Of a stretch of 64,000 nucleotides of DNA, positions 26,279 through 36,449 are shown in pieces. The position numbers and the translations under genes were made by a program. This DNA is from Tachypleus tridentatus. Taxonomy: Eukaryota > Arthropoda > Merostomata > Xiphosura > Limulidae. Numbering within the stretch: the stretch's first letter is position 1; each line of letters starts with the position of its first letter. The stretch is taken from assembly GCF_004210375.1 (NCBI RefSeq), contig NW_027467782.1:26267276-26331275 (forward strand). Direction: 5' to 3'. A model generated the notes under the pieces. The model was not told the origin of the DNA, searched no databases, and saw nothing but the letters and a program-made list of their open reading frames with translations.

Positions 26279-26332
26279 TGAGCGCAGACAGCCCTCGTGT
26301 AGCTTTGCGTGAAATTCAAAACAAAACAACAT
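26279..26332 (+). mobile_element. 3' tail fragment of SINE family A
   Basis: Only the last about 55 bp of the family is present: gcgcagacagccctcgtgta, the gctttgcgtgaaattc segment and an A-rich tail. The head and middle are absent, so it is a truncated insertion or a deletion remnant. Confidence 0.75.
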
Positions 26333-26763
26333 TTGAAATCTAAAAATTAAACATAATAAAAGGTAAAATGTTTAGCCACAAAGAGCTATTTATAATAAAA
26401 AATAAGCGTATTGATTTTCCAGAATGTTTGAGGTTGATCTAAAGTTCATAAGATCACCTTTCGTTACGTAAAAACTCAGACTTACATTATTTTGAATTTT
26501 AATCCAAACAGTACTTGTAGTAATTCTTATAATAAAGTATTACTACGTTCTGTGTAAATTCTCATTTTATCTAGCCTCGACTCCTATAAAACAAAATTAC
26601 TGAAAGTATTGAACTAGACAAAGGCTAAAAAGTAATGTTGGCGGGAGGCAACGCTAAGCCTGACTTTGGAACCAGACATATAAAAGTTTGAATTAACAGT
26701 TGCTAAGATTATATAAAAGCTTAGACTGCTAAATAACTTACTCTGGTGAGTTGTAAATAAGGT
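26333..26763. other. Unassigned DNA, possible 3' flank of the PDZ gene
   Basis: It lies directly downstream (minus strand) of the stop codon at 26,764-26,766, so part may be 3' untranslated sequence. I could not single out a polyadenylation signal with confidence. Confidence 0.3.
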
Positions 26764-26868
26764 TTAGCGATTTTCTATAACAACCAACAGTCGAACGGGC
26801 GATGCTGTCTCGCGTAACAGTTTCACAGCCTCTTTGAAGGAGATGTCCCGCAGTGACACGTCGTTCAC
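26764..26868 (-). CDS. PDZ-domain protein, putative last coding exon
   Basis: The exon follows an acceptor (tacggattttctag) and encodes 34 residues ending at TAA. VNDVSLRDISFKEAVKLL matches the second half of a PDZ domain: the end of the strand after the GD turn, then the helix that lines the peptide-binding groove, followed by SPVRLLVV as the final strand. PDZ domains bind C-terminal peptides in scaffolding proteins at membranes and junctions. It joins in phase 0 to the exon at 26,967-27,049, giving an uninterrupted LLA-VND junction typical of the family. The protein would end about three residues after the domain unless an alternative exon exists. The parent multi-PDZ protein was not identified. 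Confidence 0.72.
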   Translation of the reverse strand: MNDVSLRDISFKEAVKLLRETASPVRLLVVIENR

Positions 26869-26966
26869 CTAGAAAATCCGTAGGAGACAAAAGAAATGTT
26901 GTTGTATTTTTTCATATTAAATCGTGCTGGAATAAACTTTGAAACTAATAAAATGATTCGACTTAC

Positions 26967-27049
26967 AGCCAACAAAACATCTCCCTCTTTAGACGGCCAT
27001 CTTGGAAAGCTGCACCATAGCGAAGAACATCTGTTACAACTATGGCCAC
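26967..27049 (-). CDS. PDZ-domain protein, internal exon (one base short)
   Basis: It is bounded by an acceptor (tatcttatag) and a strong donor (gtaagt). The first 20 codons give VVTDVLRYGAAFQDGRL, the classic middle of a PDZ domain. After the DGRL leucine the frame slips by one: in the neighbouring frame the exon continues KEGDVLLA and joins in phase 0 to the next exon. The exon is 83 bp; 84 bp would make 28 exact codons. A single missing base, by assembly error or mutation, is the simplest explanation. Read as it stands, the exon would carry EMFCWL and then a stop if unspliced. It partners the exons at 26,764 and 36,120. Confidence 0.7.
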
Positions 27050-27295
27050 CTATAAGATAAGATGTGAGCTATTAAATAACAATTATTATTGTATTAGACT
27101 CACGACAAGTTCTATTGATAAGCTGCTTTCTCACTAAAGATCTTAAACTGTTTATTCTCCAAGCGAATAATTTACTTGTAAAACAAATTCTGATCTATAA
27201 CGTAGAGTTAATATTTAAAATAAGCCATATAACGTTTAATTAATTCTAGTTATGCCATTCAATTATAAATCTATAGTTTTGTTTTTATTTAATAC

Positions 27296-27500
27296 AGGCC
27301 GTGCATAGTTTGGTAATTAGAGCTCCTAACTCGCAATCTGTAGGCCACGACTTCGAAACCGCGTTTCTGAACGTGCTTGCCCTTTCAGTTATGGGGTTTA
27401 CAGAGCCACAGTCAATCCTACTACTCTTTCACGGAAAGAGTTAACGGTAGGTGGTGGTGTAATTAGGGCGAGTGTTTCATGGTCCGCCACCAGAGAGTGA
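27296..27500 (+). mobile_element. Degenerate SINE family A
   Basis: The head retains ctaactcgcaatctg and cttcgaaaccgc (a decayed B box). Next come gtgcttgccctttcag and the cagtcaatcctactactct block, and a ggtaggtggtgg remnant. The 3' part past about 27,500 is not recognisable. Confidence 0.65.
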
Positions 27501-28195
27501 CACGTGTAACGATCTCATTGTCCTACAAACCAGATACGATTATGTTAGGAAGTAGTATCAAATAATGCGTTGCTTGGAGATGCCATGTGATAATATAGTT
27601 AAGGGTTATTCAACATAGAGCGTGTTGCTAGGCGACGAACTAGTAACAGAAGGTGCACTCCTAGAAACAGATATTGAAACCAAGAGATCAATTAGTAGAT
27701 GTTATTACCAAGCTTATATAGGATTGGATACTATTACTTTCGTAGAACTGCTTATAGATTTCAGTTGTTCTCAACTTATGTTTACAGTTTTAATATATTT
27801 ACCTGCATTGGTCTTACAAAAGTGGACGGTGCTTTCATAGGCAGAAGGTATTATTTGGTAAATTATTAAATTGGACAAAGGCCCATTGTGGGGTGTCTTA
27901 AGATGTGATTACATCAAACAATTTAGTCTAGACTTAATTATGTGTTCTATAATTTACAAATTAATTATGTGTCCTATAATTTACAAATAAAACTTATTTT
28001 ATTATTTCAGTGTGACAACTATTATGACACTGTTATCAGTTTTTATCACACGTATTATCTTAATTTGTCCAATATTTGAATGAGACATTCTTTATAACCA
28101 ATAATTTACCCTGCATCTATCATTATATGTATTAAACATTTCACTAATTCATTTATTCTCTAGTTTTTGGTTTTATATTGACTTACATAGCATAT
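27501..28195. other. Unassigned DNA
   Basis: AT-rich. It contains a short direct duplication around 27,935-27,990 in which cttaattatgtg and ctataatttacaaa each occur twice. No supported gene. Confidence 0.4.
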
Positions 28196-28345
28196 TTTTG
28201 AATTTTGTGTCACAAGCCTAGTGTGTCACACATGACAAGTTATAAGATGTCTTCAAATAACGTTCACTTTCATTAAACCTAGTATGTCATACACCGACAA
28301 GTTATATATAACATGTCCTGAACTAACGTTAGCTGTCATAAGCCA
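28196..28345. repeat. Imperfect tandem repeat of about 65 bp, 2.3 copies
   Basis: Elements recur in order: cctagtgtgtcacac and cctagtatgtcatacac; gacaagttata twice; aacgttcact and aacgttagctgtcat; then ccaagtgtgc. The copies are well diverged. Confidence 0.55.
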
Positions 28346-28715
28346 AGTGTGCAGTGGCGGATTTAAGGTTGTGTGAGCCCAGTGGCTAATAATTTACATA
28401 CAGTAAAATCTTGACAGTTATTGGTTTTTAACAAACTACGCACACTTTTCTGTCATCATAGCAATGTGCGTAAAAAACAACAAATTGCCAAATCGTTAGT
28501 CTTAACTAGTAATTTACGCACTTTCTTGTACTAGTGTTTTGTATATAAGAACCAAACCTATTTTTCTTTATAGATATTTGGATTAATTGTTTTTCTGCAA
28601 TGTTTAAATATTTTTAAAAGTACATTTTAAAGAATATTCAACATTGTTTTACCATAGAATTTGGAACTAATGTATATCTCTTAAGATGTCCGAATATAGT
28701 GATATATTATTGTCT
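28346..28715. other. Unassigned DNA with a possible DNA-transposon end
   Basis: At 28,352 the words cagtggcggatttaaggt resemble the terminal sequence of some hAT-type elements. No matching inverted end was found before the next SINE at 28,716, so this is weak. Confidence 0.3.
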
Positions 28716-28876
28716 GTCCTGGAATAGCTAGGTGGTTAGTACGCTCGACTCGTAATCCGAGGGTCGCGGGTTCGAATCCCCACCACACCAAACATGCTCG
28801 TCTTTTTAACCGTAAAGGCCTTATAATGTCACGGTCAATCTCACTGTTCGTTGGTAAAAGAGTAGCCCTAGAGTTA
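28716..28876 (+). mobile_element. SINE family A, 3' truncated
   Basis: The head is well preserved: ctcgactcgtaatccgaggg carries the anticodon-loop word ctcgtaa, followed by a perfect B box (ggttcgaatcc). The copy stops at gagttaacgg, about halfway through the element, where an opposite-strand copy begins. Confidence 0.88.
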
Positions 28877-29137
28877 ACGGTTTTTGACTTTCACACAGAG
28901 CTACACGAGCGCTATCTGCGCTAGCTGTCCTTAATTTAACAGTGTAAAAGTAAAGGGAAGGTAGCTAGTCATCATCACCAACTTTTGGGCTAGTTTTTTA
29001 TCAACTAAGAATGAGATTGCCCATAACATCACAACGTCCCACGGCTGAAAGGGCGAGCACGCTTGGTAGGATGGGGATTCAAACCCGTAACCCTGAGATT
29101 ACGAATTGAATGCCCTAACCACCTATCTACACTGGAA
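28877..29137 (-). mobile_element. SINE family A, near full length, inverted to its neighbour
   Basis: The reverse-complement order is complete: tail side at 28,877, gctacacgagcgctatctgc, the tagctagtcatcatcacc middle, then the tRNA head to 29,137. Its 3' end faces the truncated copy at 28,716-28,876, so the pair can form a hairpin if transcribed. Confidence 0.88.
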
Positions 29138-29407
29138 TTTGTTGTTTTTTCAGCAATGGAACTCGACCAGAAATCGTCGCATTTCTAATCTTGGTAAGCT
29201 AACCACTATGTTTCACCCAGAACGAATAGATATTATTGGAATTACGGCCAAAAATGTCGTTAACAGTAATTGTTCCCAACTAATGCATTCTAATTATGAT
29301 AGTTTTCTGATATTGACTAGGAACGTTAAGTATCTTTTATCAGCCTGTCACGGAGACTAGTATCTTTAAATATCAAATTTCTTTCTCGTTCTGATTTTTA
29401 TTATTAG

Positions 29408-29506
29408 GTAGCTTGCTTCTGGTCACGAACAGTTCCGTCGAGAAGTATGAAGATGTCTTCCTTCTCACTAATCGTCACCAAACAACCTACGTTCGAAATA
29501 AAACCG
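29408..29506 (+). other. Exon-like segment, unrecognised
   Basis: It is flanked by an acceptor-like sequence (tgatttttattattag) and a donor-like gtaaag. One frame reads SLLLVTNSSVEKYEDVFLL and stays open. A second exon-like segment at 29,154-29,193 has a good acceptor (ttgttttttcag) and a gtaagc donor. Phases between the two do not match cleanly, and I recognise no family. The first 60 bp of the open frame at 29,447 overlap it in another frame. Confidence 0.2.
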
Positions 29507-30796
29507 GTAAAGAATCAATTTCATTCTAAACAGGATTTTATCATTCCTATTGTCATGTTACACACCAACAAGTGTCAGCGTCTTAAAACTCTAATCACCA
29601 ACAAAGGTCAGCGTCTTGAAACTCTAAGCATAAACACAGGTCAGCGTCTTGAAACTCTAATCACCAACAAAGGTCAGCGTCTTGAAACTCTAAGCATAAA
29701 CAAAAGTCAGCGTCTTGAAACTCTAATCACCAACAAAGGTCAGCGTCTTGAAACTCTAATCACCAACAAAGGTCAGCGTCTTGAAACTCTAATCACCAAC
29801 AAAGGTCAGCGTCTTGAAACTCTAATCACCAACAAAGGTCAATGTCTTGAAACTCTAATCACCAACAAAGGTCAATGTCTTGAAACTCTAATCACCAACA
29901 AAGGTCAGCGTCTTGAAACTCTAATCACTAACAAAGGTGAGCGTATTGAAACTCTAATCACCAACAAAGGTCAGCGTCTTGAAACTCTAATCACCAACAA
30001 AGGTCAGCGTCTTGAAACTCTAATCACCAACAAAGGTCAGCGTCTTGAAACTATAAGTATCAACAAAGGGCAGCGTCTTGAAACTCTAATCACAAACAAA
30101 GGTCAATGTCTTCAAACTCTAATCACCAACAAAGGTCAGCGTCTTGAAACTCTAATCACTAACAAAGGTGAGCGTATTGAAACTCTAATCACCAACAAAG
30201 ATCAACGTCTTGAAACTCTAATCACCAACATAGGACAGCGACTTGAAACTCTAATCACCAACAAAGATCAACGTCTTGAAACTCTAATCACCAACAAAGA
30301 TCAACGTCTTGAAACTCTAATCACCAACAAAGGTGAGCGTCTTGAAACTCTAATCACCAACAAAGGTCAGCGTCTTAAAACTCTAATCACTAAAAAAGGT
30401 CAGTGTCTTGAAACTCTAATCACCAACAAAGGTCAGCGTTTTGAAACTCTAATCACCAACAAAGGTCAGCGTCTTGAAACTCTAATCACCAACAAAGGTC
30501 AGCGTCTTGAAACTCTAATCACCAACAAAGGTCAGCGTCTTGAAACTCTAATCACCAACAAAGGTCAGCGTCTTGAAACTCTAATCACCAACATAGGACA
30601 GCGACTTGAAACTCTAATCACTAACAAGGGTCAGCGTCTTGAAACTCTAATCACCAAGAAAGGTCAGCGTCTTGAAACTCTAATCACTTACAAAGGTCAG
30701 CGACTTGAAACTCGAAGCACCAACAAAGATCAGCGTCTTGAAACTCGAAGCACCAACAAAGATCAGCGTCTTGAAACTCTAACATTTTACTTTTAA
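29447..30796 (+). CDS. Hypothetical 449-residue repeat protein over a 33-bp minisatellite
   Basis: The ATG at 29,447 opens a 449-codon frame. After about 40 unrelated residues it consists of about 37 tandem 11-residue units of the type NKGQRLETLIT (29,565-30,783), then a short TFYF end. The 33-bp repeat length keeps the frame; the other five frames meet a stop in each unit. Many changes between units alter the amino acid (GQR to GQC, GER, DQR, IGQR), while synonymous changes are few, which argues against protein-level constraint. The regular leucine and charged pattern could form a helical rod if expressed. There is no signal peptide or membrane segment. It is most simply a minisatellite with an accidental open frame; a fast-evolving gene cannot be excluded. 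Confidence 0.3.
   Translation: MKMSSFSLIVTKQPTFEIKPVKNQFHSKQDFIIPIVMLHTNKCQRLKTLITNKGQRLETLSINTGQRLETLITNKGQRLETLSINKSQRLETLITNKGQRLETLITNKGQRLETLITNKGQRLETLITNKGQCLETLITNKGQCLETLITNKGQRLETLITNKGERIETLITNKGQRLETLITNKGQRLETLITNKGQRLETISINKGQRLETLITNKGQCLQTLITNKGQRLETLITNKGERIETLITNKDQRLETLITNIGQRLETLITNKDQRLETLITNKDQRLETLITNKGERLETLITNKGQRLKTLITKKGQCLETLITNKGQRFETLITNKGQRLETLITNKGQRLETLITNKGQRLETLITNKGQRLETLITNIGQRLETLITNKGQRLETLITKKGQRLETLITYKGQRLETRSTNKDQRLETRSTNKDQRLETLTFYF
29562..30785. repeat. 33-bp minisatellite, about 37 copies
   Basis: Units contain aaaggtcagcgtcttgaaac and then tctaatcacc. Variant units with caatgtcttg, gagcgtattg, atagga and aaagatcaacg occur in pairs or repeated blocks (for example 29,922-29,960 and 30,150-30,190), a sign of multi-unit duplication. 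Confidence 0.95.
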
Positions 30797-30857
30797 TTCT
30801 AACTAATCACCCTTCACCTGTTTCTTTGATGAAATGTTTCACAAAACTTATGTAATA

Positions 30858-31245
30858 AGATATAATAATAAAACAAAGCACAAACGTGGTAACAGGAAAC
30901 ATTTATTAAATGTTTGGGAATCCTCACAATAAAACATAATAATAAAATGTTTGGGAATCAAAGCACAAACGTGATAACATGAAACATTTATTAAATGTTT
31001 GGGAATCCTCACAATAAAACAAAATAATAAAACAAAGAACAAACGAGATAACAGGAAACATTTATTAAATGTTTGGGAATCATCAAAATAAAACATAACT
31101 TAATGATAAAACAAAGCACAAGTGTGAAAACAGGAAACCTTTATTAAATGTTTGGCAATCCTCACAATAAAACATAACTTAATGATAAAACAAAGCACAA
31201 GTGTGAAAACAAGAAACATTTATTAAATGTGTGGGAATTCTCACA
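30858..31245. repeat. Subrepeat (a), module copy 1
   Basis: Five 74-80-bp units, the second damaged by an internal deletion. Intact units hold the 19-bp palindrome aaacatttattaaatgttt (nine-base arms, one-base centre). Equivalent blocks lie at 32,350-32,725 and 33,838-34,120. Confidence 0.88.
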
Positions 31246-32029
31246 ATTTCATCATCAGTAACGTGGGATAAAAAACAAGCAAACAATATTTGTAATTACA
31301 ACAGAATAATTACAACACACAAGAATAAAGAACTTGAATATATAATTATAAGTTGAGGAAACGAAAATGTGGCACAACTGAAATAGTCAAATGAAATGGA
31401 GGTTAAATATAGTGAATACTGTGTAATATTTAATGATGAAGCAGAGTTTTTATGTACAACGTTTCTTTACCTTTAGGTCACGTAGCGGCCTTTACTAACC
31501 TACAAGACATAGGTTTTCTGTAGGATTTCTGCATCAATAGAGTTCTCAAGTAAAAGTACAAACACATTGTTGATGGTTCACTTTTAAGTTTTATTTAACC
31601 ATCTCATAAGTGTAGATACCAGAAGAAGTTGTGTTGAAAAGTTATATTTAGCCTATTTTCAAATGGGGTATTCTGACTTTCAATATGATGTACAGTCAAT
31701 AAAATCACTTTTAGCAGCGACTTGTTGCTGTTTCCCAATAGCTTTTGATGTGGTAATTAATCAACACAGGCAGGAGCCACAGTTTTGTCAACAAACTCCT
31801 ACTAACGTCACGCGCTTCCTGGCGCTAACATCGTAAGGTTTCAGTTTTGACGTCTTTTCAATGTCAGAGTAAGAAGTATTACTTTTAATTGTCTCACTAG
31901 CACGAGGGTTGATTACATTTGAGACAATATTTGAAATGTTAGACCCTCTTCCAGCAGAATGGTTCTGTTTTAATTCAAATAAGTATTCTCGTCAGTATTA
32001 AATTTCTACAGGATAGCACTAGAATCTCT

Positions 32030-32325
32030 GCAGGATAGCACAAGTTTAGTGGAGTTCTTTACTGGTATACAGATATTTCCTTAAATCTCTAAATGATAGT
32101 ACTAGTTTAGTGGAGTTCTTTACTGGTATTCAGATAGTTCCTTAAATCTCTAAAGGATAGTACTAGTTTAGTGGAGTTCTTTACTGGTATACAGATAGTT
32201 CCTTAAATCTCTAAAGGATAGTACTAGTTTAGTGGAGTTCTTTACTGGTATACAGATAGTTCCTTAAATCTCTACAGGAGTTTAGTGGAGTTCTTTACTG
32301 GTATACAGATATTTCTATAAAGGTA
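32030..32325. repeat. Subrepeat (c), module copy 1
   Basis: Units of 61 bp contain agtttagtggagttctttac and a cagatagttccttaaatc segment; equivalent points at 32,101 and 32,162. Equivalent blocks lie at 33,505-33,805 and 34,915-35,320; the third is longest. Confidence 0.9.
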
Positions 32326-35300
32326 TAAGATATTATATCTTATTTATTAATAAGATATAATAATAAAACAAAGCACAAACGTGGTAACAGGAAACATTTA
32401 TTAAATGTTTGGGAATCCTCACAATAAAACATAATAATAAAACAAAGCACAAACGTGATAACATGAAACATTTATTAAATGTTTGGGAATCCTCACAATA
32501 AAACAAAATAATAAAACAAAGAACAAACGAGATAACAGGAAACATTTATTAAATGTTTGGGAATCATCAAAATAAAACATAACTTAATGATAAAACAAAG
32601 CACAAGTGTGAAAACAGGAAACCTTTATTAAATGTTTGGCAATCCTCACAATAAAACATAACTTAATGATAAAACAAAGCACAAGTGTGAAAACAAGAAA
32701 CATTTATTAAATGTGTGGAATTCTCACAATTTCATCATCAGTAACGTGGGATAAAAACAAGCAAACAATATTTGTAATTACAACAGAATAATTACAACAC
32801 ACAAGAATAAAGAACTTGAATATATAATTATAAGTTGAGGAAACGAAAATGTGGCACAACTGAAATAGTCAAATGAAATGGAGGTTAAATATAGTGAATA
32901 CTGTGTAATATTTAATGATGAAGCAGAGTTTTATGTACAACGTTTCTTTACCTTTAGGTCACGTAGTGGCCTTTACTAACCTACAAGACATAGGTTTTTC
33001 TGTAGGATTTCTGCATCAATAGAGTTCTCAAGTGAAAGTACAAACACATTGTTGATGGTTCACTTTTAAGTTTTATTTAACCATCTCATAAGTGTAGATA
33101 CCAGAAGAAGTTGTGTTGAAAAGTTATATTTAGCCTATTTTCAAATGGGGTATTCTGACTTTCAATATGATGTACAGCCAATAAAATCACTTTTAGCAGC
33201 GACTTGTTGCTGTTTCCCAATAGCTTTGATGTGGTAATTAATCAACACAGGCAGGAGCCACAGTTTTGTCAACAAACTCCTACTAACGTCACGCGCTTCC
33301 TGGCGCTAACATCGTAAGGTTTCAGTTTTGACGTCTTTTCAATGTCAGAGTAAGAAGTATTACTTTTAATTGTCTCACTAGCACGAGGGTTGATTACATT
33401 TGAGACAATATTTGAAATGTTAGACCCTCTTCCAGCAGAGTGGTTCTGTTTTAATTCAAATAAGTATTCTCGTCAGTATTAAATCTCTACAGGATAGCAC
33501 TAGAATCTCTGCAGGATAGCACAAGTTTAGTGGAGTTCTTTACTGGTATACAGATATTTCCTTAAATCTCTAAATGATAGTACTAGTTTAGTGGAGTTCT
33601 TTACTGGTATTCAGATAGTTCCTTAAATCTCTAAAGGATAGTAATAGTTTAGTGGAGTTCTTTACTGGTATACAGATAGTTCCTTAAATCTCTAAAGGAT
33701 AGTACTAGTTTAGTGGAGTTCTTTACTGGTATACAGATAGTTCCTTAAATCTCTACAGGAGTTTAGTGGAGTTCTTTACTGGTATACAGATATTTCTATA
33801 AAGGTATAAGATATTATATATTATTTATTAATAAGATATAATAATAAAACAAAAGCACAAACGTGGTAACAGGAAACATTTATTAAATGTTTGGGAATCC
33901 TCACAATAAAACATAATAATAAAACAAAGCACAAACGTGATAACATGAAACATTTATTAAATGTTTGGGAATCCTCACAATAAAACAAAATAATAAAACA
34001 AAGCACAAACGAGATAACAGGAAACATTTATTAAATGTTTGGGAATCATCAAAATAAAACATAACTTAATGATAAAACAAAGCACAAGTGTGAAAACAAG
34101 AAACATTTATTAAATGTGTGGGAATTCTCACAATTTCATCAACAGTAACGTGGGATAGAAAACAAGCAAACAATATTTGTAATTACAACAGAATAATTAC
34201 AACACACAAGAATAAAGAACTTGAATATATAATTATAAGTTGAGGAAACGAAAATGTGGCACAACTGAAATAGTCAAATGAAATGGAGGTTAAATATAGT
34301 GAATACTGTGTAATATTTAATGATGAAGCAGAGTTTTTTATGTACAACGTTTCTTTACCTTTAGGTCACGTAGCGGCCTTTACTAACCTACAAGACATAG
34401 GTTTTCTGTAGGATTTCTGCATCAATAGAGTTCTCAAGTAAAAGTACAAACACATTGTTGATGGTTCACTTTTAAGTTTTATTTAACCATCTCATAGGTG
34501 TAGATACCAGAAGAAGTTGTGTTGAAAAGTTATATTTAGCCTATTTTCAAATGGGGTATTCTGACTTTCAATATGATGTACAGTCAATAAAATCACTTTT
34601 AGCAGCGACTTGTTGCTGTTTCCCAATAGCTTTTGATGTGGTAATTAATCAACACAGGCAGGAGCCACAGTTTTGTCAACAAACTCCTACTAACGTCACG
34701 CGCTTCCTGGCGCTAACATCGTAAGGTTTCAGTTTTGACGTCTTTTCAATGTCAGAGTAAGAAGTATTACTTTTAATTGTCTCACTAGCACGAGGGTTGA
34801 TTACATTTGAGACAATATTTGAAATGTTAGACCCTCTTCCAGCAGAATGGTTCTGTTTTAATTCAAATAAGTATTCTCGTCAGTATTAAATTTCTACAGG
34901 ATAGCACTAGAATCTCTGCAGGATAGCACAAGTTTAGTGGAGTTCTTTACTGGTATACAGATATTTCCTTAAATCTCTAAAGGATAGTACTAGTTTAGTG
35001 GAGTTCTTTACTGGTATTCAGATAGTTCCTTAAATCTCTAAAGGATAGTACTAGTTTAGTGGAGTTCTTTACTGGTATACAGATAGTTCCTTAAATCTCT
35101 AAAGGACAGTACTAGTTTAGTGGAGTTCTTTACTGGTATACAGATATTTCCTTAAATCTCTACAGGATAGTACTAGTTTAGTGGAGTTCTTTACTGGTAT
35201 ACAGATATTTCCTTAAATCTCTACAGGATAGTACTAGTTTAGTGGAGTTCTTTACTGGTATACAGATATTTCCTTAAATCCCTACAGGAGTTTAGTGGAG

Positions 35301-35369
35301 TTCTTTACTCGCATACGGATATTTCCTAATCTTTACGAAGTGTATGTATTGTTTACAAATCTGGGGTTT

Positions 35370-35605
35370 GAGGCTGAGTGTAACCATGTAGCTGGATTAT
35401 ACGGACTGTGAACCTCATGGTTAATGATTCACCGTACAAACAAACATGTTCACACTTTACGCCCATGAGTGCACTATACAAGTGTCGGTCCAATCCAAAT
35501 ATTTTGTCAAACAAAATTACAGTAGCCTAAGATTTGGTGGCGAGTGTTGCTTTCTCTCCTGTCTATCAGGTCAAAAATTAAAGAGTGCTATACGTAGGTA
35601 ACCCT
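35370..35605 (+). mobile_element. Degenerate SINE family C
   Basis: A tRNA-like head (ggctgagtgtaaccatgtag then tatacggactgtgaacctc) is followed by gtcggtccaatcc, acagtagcctaagat and a ggtggcgag block, in the same order as in family A and in the copy at 17,526. The B box is eroded. Confidence 0.55.
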
Positions 35606-36119
35606 TTTTGTAACCTTGCATGAAAATACGAGACAAAATGTAGTTCGCAAACTGTGTTTCATAAAGTTTCAAGCAAAACATTTTACTCTTAAATATACAG
35701 AAGTGACAAGTATTGTTACTGATATCTAAAGAATTACCCTAATTTGGTTCAAATTTATTAAGTTTCAATCTCCTCAGTGTGGGTTTCTTAAAGAGTTAAG
35801 AATGAAGTCTCCATGAGAAATCTCAGACTAATTTAAATTTCGTTAATAAATATAATACTGCCAGCAGCTGAACAGTAAATATAAGGGCTTAAAAATGCTA
35901 AATTTCAGGGTTCACTCCTGTGGAAATACAATGAGGATGGACCATTGTGAATCTCTATGCTTAAAGTAAGTAAACAATGTTATTTTATAGATTGTTCTTC
36001 TGAAGCAGACTACTACAGTTATAAATGTCTCGTTATTGTAGACATTTGGTGACGTCACTTACAGTAGACTTACAAACTTAACCCGACCTAAGAATTGGTC
36101 ATCAGTTTTAATATCTTAC
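35606..36119. other. Unassigned DNA, possible intron
   Basis: No element or exon recognised. If the PDZ exons belong together, this lies inside a 9-kb intron (27,050-36,119). Confidence 0.35.
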
Positions 36120-36219
36120 CAAATAGGTGTCATTTCCCCGGTGACACTAATCCCCAGTTCATTGTTGTCTTTCTTGAAGACAATAGTTGTATCTACAAAA
36201 TCCTCAATAGTGGTGACAG
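36120..36219 (-). CDS. PDZ-domain protein, exon with domain start
   Basis: It is bounded by an acceptor (ttctcaacatccag) and a donor (gtaagat). IVFKKDNNELGISVTGE corresponds to the first strand and the carboxylate-binding loop of a PDZ domain; LGIS stands where the GLGF motif normally is, and TPIW follows. The 100-bp exon begins with two bases of a codon and ends with two (TG). The next exon (26,967-27,049) starts in phase 0, so direct splicing would give a stop after two codons. A missing base or an unseen microexon would restore continuity. The order, spacing and complementary domain content of the three exons argue for one gene with a 9-kb intron. Confidence 0.62.
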
Positions 36220-36338
36220 CTGGATGTTGAGAAAAAATACAAATGTTGTTATTGTTCATGGAAAAATGAAAAAAAAAATTATACAGTTTCATAAAACTGA
36301 AACTAAAAGAAAACTGCAACAAATTTAACTATGAATAA

Positions 36339-36449
36339 CTGTAAATTATCTAGAGTTCGAAACGTGAAGTACATACAAACTGTAAATTATCTAGAGTTTG
36401 GAACGTGAAGTACATACAAACTGTAAATTATCTAGAGTTCGAAACGTGA
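36339..36449. repeat. 41-bp tandem repeat, about 2.7 copies
   Basis: ctgtaaattatctagagtt begins units at 36,339, 36,380 and 36,421. The third is truncated after acgtga. Confidence 0.92.

Larger units (their letters stand above)
30850..35325. repeat. Triplicated 1.4-1.5-kb module with internal minisatellites
   Basis: Three head-to-tail copies share the order: (a) 74-bp subrepeats with a palindrome, (b) a central 750-800-bp segment, (c) 61-bp subrepeats. The marker ggtcacgtag lies at 31,476, 32,957 and 34,364, giving spacings of 1,481 and 1,407 bp. The 74-bp difference equals one (a) subunit: copy 2 has five, copy 3 has four. Central segments are nearly identical, differing by single-base indels, so the duplication is recent or homogenised. 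No convincing gene lies in the central segment. Confidence 0.95.

Noticed and set aside
28716..28800. Functional tRNA-Thr gene
   Set aside because: The tRNA-like head is part of a SINE with middle and tail domains, recurs throughout the window, and its acceptor stem is not intact.
30848..34027. Three minus-strand frames with QTFNKCF repeats
   Set aside because: They are translations of the 74-bp subrepeats, with the same relic in each module.
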